Source: an uncultured Collinsella sp. (lineage in GTDB: Bacteria; Actinomycetota; Coriobacteriia; Coriobacteriales; Coriobacteriaceae). Taken from it: a DNA stretch of 64,000 bases. The notes below the pieces were generated by a model. That model was given only the letters and a program-made list of their open reading frames with translations. It did no database searches and had not been told where the DNA came from. Every line of letters begins with the position of its first letter. Position 1 is the first letter of the stretch. The DNA lies in the NCBI GenBank assembly GCA_900757615.1, contig CAAEON010000047.1:8063-72062 (forward strand), given 5' to 3'. Of this stretch, positions 16,504-23,312 are shown in pieces. A program made the position numbers and the translations under genes.

Positions 16504-17922
16504 CTAGAAGATTCGGCGCAGGTCTCCGCGGTTGAGGGCTTCATCGAAGAGGTGCTTGAACACCATGCTGCCGTGCAGGCCATCGTGCTCAAACTCGTTC
16601 GTCACCCAGGCGTGCGAGTTGCCCATGCGGCTGAGCGTGTCGAGCTGCATGCCCGAGTCCACGTACATGTCATCGAAGTACACCGCGGCCTGGAGCGGCA
16701 CCTCGTTGCAGGCCAGGCGCTGTGGGTCGTAGATCTTATCCCAGCTGGTGTCCTCCATCAGCAGGTCCATCGCCGGCTTGAAGGGTTTAAGTTCGGGCAT
16801 CTGCTCAAACATCCACGGGAACATGGCCTCGCCGGTAAACATGAGCGGGCGCGCGAGCGTGTCGAACTCGGCACGGCGTGCCTTCTCTTCTGCCGCGGCC
16901 CAGCGAATGGGCATGGTATCGCCGTCGGCGTAGATGAACTCCTGCAGCGTCCAGTACAGCGGATTCGTTCGCGTGTTGGTGCGCTCGAAGGCGCGCATCA
17001 AAAAGCTGTCAGATACCGAGGCGTCGCAGGTCAGCGTGCCGTCGCCATCAACAAAAGCGTGATCGATGATCCAGTGCATGCGCTCAAAGCTCGGCTTCAT
17101 GCCAAAGTCGCTGCCCATGAGCTGCAAGCGCTCGACTGTCATCGGCGAGCCGTCGGGCAGCACGGGCTTTTGCTCCTCGAGGGCATCTGCCAGGGCCGCC
17201 ACGCGTTCGACATCGGCGGGGTAGCGGTCGTAATACTGCTGGGTCTTGGCCGCCATGCGCGGGAAGGTGTGCGCGTAGACCTCGCTGGCGCTCGCCGGCA
17301 CGTGTGGAATGCCGCCGCAGGTAAAGCTTGCCGCCACGCCCTCGGGGAAGAGCGACAGATAGCTCAGCGTCAAAAAGCCGCCGTAGCTCTGCCCGAGTGT
17401 GGCCCAGGGCTTGCCGCCAAAGCCCACCAGGCGCAGGTACTCAAAATCGCGCACGATGGAGCTGGCGAGGTGGCGCTTGAGGAAGTCCGCCTGCGAGCGG
17501 GCCGCATCGGCTCCTGCTGCCTCGGCGCGATCGCCCAAGGCGGCAATCGTGCGCCCGTCAACACAGCTGCTGCGCCCGGTGCCACGCTGGTCGGGCAGCA
17601 CGACGCGGAAATGCTTGACGGCCTCCTCGATCCAACCGTCGCTTGTGGGTGACAGCGGACGCGGGCTCTCGCCGCCGGGGCCGCCCTGCAAAAAGAGGAG
17701 GAGCGGCAGATCGTCGTTGATGCGGTCGGGGGCGCAAACCACGCGGTAGAAAAGCTTGATGCTTTCGGGTGCGCCGGCGATGGGCGCCGGCATGGCGCCG
17801 CGGCGCATGGTGCTGCCGACGGCCAAAAGCATGGGCTCCAGGCCGCGCCAGTCGAGGGGGACATCGATGCTGTGGTCCTCGACATACAGGCCGGGGACGT
17901 GGTACGAAGTGATGAGCGCCAT
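16504..17922 (-). CDS. Proline iminopeptidase-like alpha/beta hydrolase, S33 family
   Basis: This 472 aa serine hydrolase has the S33 hallmarks: the oxyanion segment FLQGGPGGES near residue 80, DQRGTGRSS near 117, and the nucleophile elbow GQSYGG near 180. It has a C-terminal histidine region with HAWVTNEFEHDGLHGSM. Such enzymes remove N-terminal proline or other residues from peptides. The frame opens at 18012, but the ATG at 17922 (MALITSYHVPGLYVED) gives the family start and avoids overlap with the divergent proA region. It lies between proB and proA, so a role in proline supply is tempting but inferred. Confidence 0.85.
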   Translation of the reverse strand: MALITSYHVPGLYVEDHSIDVPLDWRGLEPMLLAVGSTMRRGAMPAPIAGAPESIKLFYRVVCAPDRINDDLPLLLFLQGGPGGESPRPLSPTSDGWIEEAVKHFRVVLPDQRGTGRSSCVDGRTIAALGDRAEAAGADAARSQADFLKRHLASSIVRDFEYLRLVGFGGKPWATLGQSYGGFLTLSYLSLFPEGVAASFTCGGIPHVPASASEVYAHTFPRMAAKTQQYYDRYPADVERVAALADALEEQKPVLPDGSPMTVERLQLMGSDFGMKPSFERMHWIIDHAFVDGDGTLTCDASVSDSFLMRAFERTNTRTNPLYWTLQEFIYADGDTMPIRWAAAEEKARRAEFDTLARPLMFTGEAMFPWMFEQMPELKPFKPAMDLLMEDTSWDKIYDPQRLACNEVPLQAAVYFDDMYVDSGMQLDTLSRMGNSHAWVTNEFEHDGLHGSMVFKHLFDEALNRGDLRRIF

Positions 17923-18035
17923 GTAATGCTTCCATTCGTTGCGGTGTTTCGGGTTGACCAATTCTACCGCCGTCGGCGAGGATGCGTGCAAATCGGCTAC
18001 CATGGTTGGCAAACATCTAAGAGAAAGGGCCGTCC

Positions 18036-19322
18036 ATGTCGGTCGATATAGCCATCTACGTTCACGATCTTGCCGTTGAGGCCAAGGCCGCTTCGGGCGC
18101 GCTCGCTACGGCGAGCGATGTCCAGCGCCAGGAGGCCGTGCGTGCCATGGCCGCGGCGCTTCGCGACGGCGTCGATTCCATCGTTGCCGCCAACGAGCTC
18201 GATATGTCTGCCGCGCGTGATGCAGGCACCTCGGTGGGGCTTCTCGACCGTCTGCTGCTGACGCCCGAGCGCGTTGAGGGCATGGCCGCCGGCCTGGAGA
18301 AGCTCGCTGAGCTGCCCGATCCTGTCGGCCGCGTGCTCGACCACCGTGTGCTTGCAAGCGGTGTGGATCTGACCCGCGTGAGTGTGCCGCTGGGCCTGGT
18401 CGCCATGGTGTATGAGGCGCGCCCCAACGTGACGGCCGATGCTGCGGGTATCTGCATCCGCACCGGCAACGCCTGCATTCTGCGCGGCGGTTCGCTGGCC
18501 TATCACTCGTGCGCCATGATTGCCGAGTTGTTGGCCGATGCCCTCGAGGCGCAGGGTTTCCCGCGCGAGGCCGTCTCGATGATTGAGTCTACCGACCGCG
18601 AGGCCACCGGCGAGCTTATGAAGCTTCGCGGCATCGTCGATGTGCTCATTCCGCGTGGCGGTGCGGGCCTGATCCAGCGCTGCGTGCGCGAGTCGCTCGT
18701 GCCGGTGATCGAGACGGGCACGGGTAACTGCCACATCTACGTGCATGAATCCGCCGACTTCGATAAAGCGCTCAATATTATCGTCAATGCCAAGACCCAG
18801 CGCGTGGGCGTGTGCAATGCCGCCGAGTCGCTGCTGGTCGACCGCGCCGTGGCAGATTCGTTTTTGCCGGCGGTCGTGGCCGTACTGCACGACCATGGCG
18901 TGCTGATTCACGGTGACGAGGTTACGTGCACCGCATGCGCCGATGCCGGTCTTGCCGAGGGCGACGACTACGTGGCCGCAACCGAGGAGGACTGGGGCCG
19001 CGAGTATCTGGCGCTCGAGATGAGCGTGAAGGTCGTGGCGAACGAGGACGAGGCCATCGCGCACATCAACCGCTACGGCACCATGCATTCCGAGGCCATC
19101 ATCGCCGAGGACGAGGATGCTTGCGAGCGCTTCCTGGATGCGGTCGATGCCTCGGCCGTGTACGCCAACGCCAGCACGCGCTTCACTGACGGCGGCGAGT
19201 TTGGCCTGGGCGCCGAGATCGGCATCTCGACCCAAAAGCTCCACGCCCGCGGCCCCTTCGCCGCCGAGGCCCTCACCACCTACAAATACAAGCTCCGAGG
19301 CACCGGCCAGGTCCGCCCCTAG
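18036..19322 (+). CDS. proA: Gamma-glutamyl phosphate reductase
   Basis: This 428 aa protein reduces gamma-glutamyl phosphate with NADPH to glutamate semialdehyde, the second step of proline synthesis. It has the aldehyde dehydrogenase fold. LGLVAMVYEARPNVTADA near residue 125 and IPRGGAGLIQ near 205 are diagnostic. The catalytic cysteine is in ETGTGNCHIYVHE near residue 233. AAGAAAGGG precedes the ATG. The gene is divergent from the peptidase gene, with about 110 bp between their start codons. A repeat-family hairpin follows the stop. Confidence 0.96.
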   Translation: MSVDIAIYVHDLAVEAKAASGALATASDVQRQEAVRAMAAALRDGVDSIVAANELDMSAARDAGTSVGLLDRLLLTPERVEGMAAGLEKLAELPDPVGRVLDHRVLASGVDLTRVSVPLGLVAMVYEARPNVTADAAGICIRTGNACILRGGSLAYHSCAMIAELLADALEAQGFPREAVSMIESTDREATGELMKLRGIVDVLIPRGGAGLIQRCVRESLVPVIETGTGNCHIYVHESADFDKALNIIVNAKTQRVGVCNAAESLLVDRAVADSFLPAVVAVLHDHGVLIHGDEVTCTACADAGLAEGDDYVAATEEDWGREYLALEMSVKVVANEDEAIAHINRYGTMHSEAIIAEDEDACERFLDAVDASAVYANASTRFTDGGEFGLGAEIGISTQKLHARGPFAAEALTTYKYKLRGTGQVRP

Positions 19323-19340
19323 CGCCCGCGCAAACAAAAA

Positions 19341-19374
19341 CCACCACTAAAGGTGCCTTTCCCCTTTGTGGTGG
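19341..19374. terminator. Repeat-family hairpin, copy 5
   Basis: The stem is CCACCACTAAAGG/CCTTTGTGGTGG with one extra base in the left arm and a loop reading TGCCTTTCC, so it is the most diverged of the six copies. It lies between the convergent proA and HD-protein genes, with A's before and T's after, and can serve both. Confidence 0.75.
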
Positions 19375-19393
19375 TTTTAAGTGGCGTGGGCGG

Positions 19394-19993
19394 TTAGGTC
19401 TGGAAGGTGTCGCGGTCGGGGGCGAAGGACTGCATGGCCGCGATGGTGCGGTCAAAGAGCTCGGGGAGTTCCCAGCCCAGCATCTCGGCGCCCTGCGAAA
19501 TCACGTCGCGCGAGCAGCCGGCGGCAAAGCGCTTGTCCTTGAACTTCTTCTTGAGCGACTTGGTCGTAAAGTCCATGACGCTCTTGCTCGGGCGCATGAT
19601 GACGGCAGCTCCGATCAGGCCGGTAAGCTCGTCGCAGGCAAACAGGATCTTTTCCATCTGTAGCTCGGGCTTGGGCAGCGAGGTGTTGAAATCGGACGTG
19701 TGCGACTGAATGGCACGGATGAGCTCGGGCGAGGCACCTTCACCCTTAAGAATCTCGGCAGCATAGATGGTGTGGTTCATGGGGTCGTCCTCATGCTCCT
19801 CCCAATCCAAGTCGTGCAGCAGGCCGACGATGCCCCAAAACTCCTCGTTCTCGGGGTCGAACTCGCGCGCAAAGTAGCGCATGGTGCCCTCGACCGTCTC
19901 GCCATGGGTGATGTGGAACGGGTCTTTGTTGTGCTCGTTGAGCAGTTCGAACGCGCGGTCGCGGGTGATTCCGGCGGTAAGCGGCTCTGCCAT
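19394..19993 (-). CDS. HD-domain phosphohydrolase
   Basis: This 199 aa cytosolic protein has the metal-binding HD signature: HITHGETVEGTMRYFA near residue 27, then GLLHDLDWEEH near residue 57, and NHTIYAAEIL near 73, with a last aspartate in CDELTGLIGAAV. HD proteins hydrolyse phosphate esters of nucleotides or related compounds; the substrate is not visible. AGTCTC-rich sequence precedes the ATG and contains GGAGT in the mRNA sense. The gene is flanked on both sides by repeat-family hairpins and stands alone. Confidence 0.85.
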   Translation of the reverse strand: MAEPLTAGITRDRAFELLNEHNKDPFHITHGETVEGTMRYFAREFDPENEEFWGIVGLLHDLDWEEHEDDPMNHTIYAAEILKGEGASPELIRAIQSHTSDFNTSLPKPELQMEKILFACDELTGLIGAAVIMRPSKSVMDFTTKSLKKKFKDKRFAAGCSRDVISQGAEMLGWELPELFDRTIAAMQSFAPDRDTFQT

Positions 19994-20051
19994 AAGAGAC
20001 TCCTTGTGCTCGTGGGTATCGATAAGAATGAATACTACTAGAACAAGAAAA

Positions 20052-20084
20052 CCACCACAAAGGTGTCTGTCCCCTTTGTGGTGG
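20052..20084. terminator. Repeat-family hairpin, copy 6
   Basis: The stem is CCACCACAAAGG/CCTTTGTGGTGG with loop TGTCTGTCC, one base from copy 2. It lies between the CarD-like gene and the HD gene, which read the same way, and is 17 bp beyond the CarD-like stop. Confidence 0.75.
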
Positions 20085-20101
20085 TTTTTGGCGCGGATGG
20101 G

Positions 20102-20587
20102 TTAGTTGAGGGCGGCTTGGGCTAGGCGAGCTTCGGCGGCCTCCTCGGTGACGCCAAGGGCCACGGCGAACTCCTCGATGGAGCGGCGCTTGGCCTCCTT
20201 GAGTACGCGCATGTAGTAGGAGCTGGGCTTTTTATCGGCTTCCTCGGCCTGGCGAATGCGGTACATCATGGTCTTTGCCACGCGGACCGTCTCGGGCGCG
20301 CCCAGCTTGAGCTGCTGCTTAAAGTGCGTCTCCTCAAGTGAGCTGTTGCGCTCGGTAAAGGTGTCGCACTCCAGCTCGTCATAGTGGCTCAACAGGTGCT
20401 CGGCATCTTGCTGGGAGATGGCGGCATGCAGACGGTCGGCCTGCGCCACGGGGTACATGAGGATCGTCTGCGCATGTCCCTGCTTGGTCTCGAGCAACAA
20501 CATGGGCTGCGGCGTGTCGTCCCTAAAGCCGACGACGGTGCAGACTCCCTGACCCGGATGAATGACGTGTTGACCGATTGAGAACAT
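20102..20587 (-). CDS. CarD-family transcriptional regulator
   Basis: This 161 aa protein begins MFSIGQHVIHPGQGVCTVVG, the Tudor-like domain of CarD/CdnL proteins that binds the RNA polymerase beta subunit. The rest is helical and matches the DNA-contacting C-terminal domain, with RVAKTMMYRIRQAEE and a final EEFAVALGVTEEAAEARL. In actinobacteria CarD stabilises the open promoter complex at rRNA and housekeeping genes. TTGGAGGTAG precedes the ATG. The upstream DNA holds the palindrome ATACGTA/TACGTAT at 20602-20617, near the likely start point. Confidence 0.9.
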   Translation of the reverse strand: MFSIGQHVIHPGQGVCTVVGFRDDTPQPMLLLETKQGHAQTILMYPVAQADRLHAAISQQDAEHLLSHYDELECDTFTERNSSLEETHFKQQLKLGAPETVRVAKTMMYRIRQAEEADKKPSSYYMRVLKEAKRRSIEEFAVALGVTEEAAEARLAQAALN

Positions 20588-20929
20588 GCTACCTCCAACT
20601 TATACGTATTTACGTATGTTAAGAATACCACGCTGACGTGCGCAAACCATCACTTTATGCAGGAAAAGCACACAACTCCGATAGGTAAGAGTATTCGATA
20701 ACAGACACAGCTCATTCACACCTTTATGCATTTTCAACGCCTGCATAATCTGCAGGCAGACCGGCATCTTTGAGTGACTCCATACAAGCTGTAGTCAATT
20801 TTGTGCATATGCAATATCGATTGGCTTTACCCTGCGACAGTGCCCGTCGCTTGTGATAGAGTGCTACAAACTCTGGCTTTTGCCCTACGAGTGACCAAGA
20901 GCTCGGGGGCTTTAACACAAGGAGGATCT
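20588..20929. other. Divergent intergenic region between carD-like and argS genes
   Basis: This 342 bp holds the promoters of both genes. On the carD-like side there is a TATTCT-type -10 (minus strand, 20624-20629) and a palindrome ATACGTATTTACGTAT at 20602-20617 that would overlap the start point. On the argS side I see no convincing hexamer pair. GGAGG at 20921 sets the argS start. The middle is AT-richer than its surroundings. Confidence 0.4.
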
Positions 20930-22783
20930 ATGCCCGAGAAGATTGAAGAGCTGGTACGCGCTGCGCTTGCTGCGGCCCAGGAGGCCGGCGACCTTTCCGC
21001 ATTTGAACTTGACGATTGCGCCATCGAGCGACCGGCTGACACTTCTCATGGCGAGTGGACCTCTACCATGGCCCTGAAGTCCGCCAAGCTGGCCCACTGC
21101 GCCCCGCGCAAGATCGCCGAGGCCATCGTTGCCCATATGCCCGAGGACCCCGCGATTGAGAAGGTCGAGATCGCAGGCCCCGGCTTCATCAACTTCTACC
21201 TCTCCGTTGCTGTCAAGAATGCCATCTTTGGCGAGGCTCGCGAGAAGGGCATGGACTTCGCTAAGTCCAACGTCGGTGGTGGCCTGAAGACCCAGGTCGA
21301 GTTTGTTTCCGCCAACCCCGTCGGCCCCATGCACATCGGCCACGGCCGCTGGGCCGCACTGGGCGACTCGCTCTGCCGCGTCATGGACCACGCCGGTTAC
21401 GAGATTCAGCGTGAGTTCTACATCAACGACCACGGCTCTCAGATGAACACCTTCGGCAACTCCATCAGCACGCGCTATATGCAGCTTGCCGACATCATCG
21501 CCAAGCAGGGCGTGGATATCGACGAGGCTCACAAGCTGCTGATCGCCGACCGCGACGCCTTTGTTGCCGACGAGAACGACGAGCACCCCGAGACCCATCC
21601 GTATCAGGACAACTTTGCCGAGACTCTGGGCAAGGACTCCTACGGCGGCGACTACATCATCGACGAGGCTGCCGAGTTCTGGCGCACCGACGGCGATAAG
21701 TGGGTCGACGCCGATCCTCAGGAGCGCATGGAGAGCTTCCGCGAGCGCGGCTACGTAAAGATGGTCGACAACATGCGCGACCTCTGCCACGCCGTCAATT
21801 GCGACTTCGATCGTTGGTACTCCGAGCGTTCGCTGTACGTGAAGGACACCGAGGGCGAGACCGCCGGTACCTCTGCCGTCGACCGCGCTTTTGAGAAGCT
21901 CGACAAGATGGGCTACCTCTACACCAAGGACGGCGCCCTGTGGTTCCGCTCCACCGACTTGGGCGATGATAAGGACCGCGTCCTGATCAAGTCCGACGGT
22001 GAGTACACCTACTTCGCCTCCGACGTTGCCTATCACTGGGATAAGTTCCAGCGCGTCGACCACGTCATCGACATCTGGGGTGCCGACCACCACGGCTACA
22101 TCGAGCGCGTCCGCTGCGTCTGCGACGCTCTGGGTTACCCCGGCAAGTTCGAGGTTCTGCTGGGCCAGCTCGTCAACCTGCTGCGTAACGGCAAGCCCGT
22201 CCGCATGTCCAAGCGCAAGGGCACCATGGTGACCCTGCAGGAGCTCGTCGACGAGGTCGGTTCCGACGCCGCCCGCTACACGCTCATCTCCAAGAGCTCT
22301 AACCAGATGGTCGACTTCGATATTGAGGCCGTTAAGAAGCGCGATAACTCCAACCCGGTCTATTACGTGCAGTATGCTCACGCCCGCGTGTGCTCCATCC
22401 TGCGCCGTGCCGCCGACGTTACGCCTGAGCAGGCCGACGAGATGGGCATGAAGGCCGTTGCCGCCAAGGCCATCGGTGAGAACGTCGATTACTCGCTGCT
22501 GACCGACCCGACCGAGCTCGCTCTTTCGCGTAAGCTCAACGAGCTCACCGACCTCATCGCCAGCTGCGCTCGTGATCGCGCCCCGTTCCGTCTGACGCAC
22601 TTTGCCGAGGAACTCGCCGGCGACTTCCACAGCTTCTACGCTGCCTGCCAGGTGCTGCCGAGCGAGGGCCGTCCCGTCGACCCCGAGCTTTCGCGTGCCC
22701 GTCTGGCCGCTTGCGACGCTGTCCGCGTGACGCTCGCCCTGGTGCTCACCCTCGTTGGCGTTTCCGCGCCCGAGCAGATGTAA
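20930..22783 (+). CDS. argS: Arginyl-tRNA synthetase
   Basis: This 617 aa class I synthetase charges tRNA-Arg. The N-terminal Add-1 domain precedes the HIGH motif in NPVGPMHIGHGRWAALGD near residue 126. The KMSK-like loop is RMSKRKGTMVTLQ near 425. The C-terminal DALR anticodon-binding domain has QYAHARVCSILRR near 480. GGAGG before the ATG at 20930 fixes the start; the frame upstream of it is not conserved. A terminator follows at 22831. Confidence 0.96.
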   Translation: MPEKIEELVRAALAAAQEAGDLSAFELDDCAIERPADTSHGEWTSTMALKSAKLAHCAPRKIAEAIVAHMPEDPAIEKVEIAGPGFINFYLSVAVKNAIFGEAREKGMDFAKSNVGGGLKTQVEFVSANPVGPMHIGHGRWAALGDSLCRVMDHAGYEIQREFYINDHGSQMNTFGNSISTRYMQLADIIAKQGVDIDEAHKLLIADRDAFVADENDEHPETHPYQDNFAETLGKDSYGGDYIIDEAAEFWRTDGDKWVDADPQERMESFRERGYVKMVDNMRDLCHAVNCDFDRWYSERSLYVKDTEGETAGTSAVDRAFEKLDKMGYLYTKDGALWFRSTDLGDDKDRVLIKSDGEYTYFASDVAYHWDKFQRVDHVIDIWGADHHGYIERVRCVCDALGYPGKFEVLLGQLVNLLRNGKPVRMSKRKGTMVTLQELVDEVGSDAARYTLISKSSNQMVDFDIEAVKKRDNSNPVYYVQYAHARVCSILRRAADVTPEQADEMGMKAVAAKAIGENVDYSLLTDPTELALSRKLNELTDLIASCARDRAPFRLTHFAEELAGDFHSFYAACQVLPSEGRPVDPELSRARLAACDAVRVTLALVLTLVGVSAPEQM

Positions 22784-22830
22784 TCTGCGGGTCATTTGAC
22801 CGTGTAGGTTTGGTTTAACTGAGCCCTATA

Positions 22831-22862
22831 AGCCCGATCTCCCACGGAGGTCGGGCTTTTTT
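22831..22862 (+). terminator. Terminator of argS
   Basis: AGCCCGATCTCC pairs with GGAGGTCGGGCT, with one wobble, and is followed by TTTTTT. It is a classic Rho-independent terminator 47 bp after the stop. Confidence 0.88.
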
Positions 22863-22907
22863 CGCAAATGCCGACGTATTGACGAATTTGGAACTGCTGG
22901 AAATACG

Positions 22908-23057
22908 AAACTATGCCGGTTTACTACGATAAATTGAGAATTTCCAACCACGCCGGCTTTTCTCTAAAAAGTGCAAAGCATCTACCTGCGGTTTTAGTTC
23001 AACAAGCTTCGGAGTGGTCGCGGTTGAGCGATTCATCGTAGTAAACCGCCATAGTTT
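22908..23057. repeat. Long inverted-repeat intergenic element, copy 3
   Basis: The arms, 22908-22930 and 23035-23057, are 23 bp inverted repeats with one mismatch, including GGTTTACTACGAT. About 100 bp of non-matching sequence lies inside. The arm shares only the short word TACTACG with copy 2. As there, a GGGGACGTTC-type repeat follows within 50 bp. Confidence 0.72.
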
Positions 23058-23098
23058 TGGCGGAGGCGGTCAGATTTGTGGGCGGTAAATCAAAGAGT

Positions 23099-23138
23099 GT
23101 CCCTTTTGACTAGTCGTTTAAGAACGTCCCCAATGACT
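23099..23138. repeat. GACTAGTCGTTTAAGAACGTCCCC repeat, third location
   Basis: TTGACTAGTCGTTTAAGAAC followed by GTCCCCAATGACTA matches the second half of the block at 3604-3683 almost base for base. It sits just before the rho promoter. Confidence 0.7.
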
Positions 23139-23141
23139 AAG

Positions 23142-23169
23142 TTGCAGGTGGCGGCGGTTGTGTTACACT
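23142..23169 (+). promoter_or_regulatory. Probable rho promoter
   Basis: TTGCAG at 23142-23147 and TACACT at 23164-23169 are 16 bp apart. Transcription from here would give a leader near 137 nt. Long leaders are known for rho genes, which often regulate themselves by premature termination; that role is inferred. Confidence 0.5.
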
Positions 23170-23312
23170 AACGCTGCGTAGTTGACGCAATCATCTCGAT
23201 ACAGATCAATGATGTTCGTCGTTTTGAACGGAACTAGACTGTTTAGCCGCCCTGAAGGTTTATGCAGGGAGCATGTGATCACAGGGCTTGAAAAGAAAGT
23301 TGAGCAAACACT

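Larger units (their letters stand above)
22784..23312. other. Intergenic region between argS and rho
   Basis: These 529 bp contain, in order, the argS terminator (22831-22862), a long inverted-repeat element (22908-23057), an ACTAGTCGTTTAAGAACGTCCCC repeat (23099-23138), a probable promoter (23142-23169) and a long leader of about 137 nt before the rho start. No gene is seen. Confidence 0.5.

Noticed and set aside
20912..22795. 627-codon minus-strand frame covering argS
   Set aside because: It is a Val/Leu/Gly/Asp-rich mirror of argS, typical of high-GC antisense frames, and argS motifs are complete on the plus strand.
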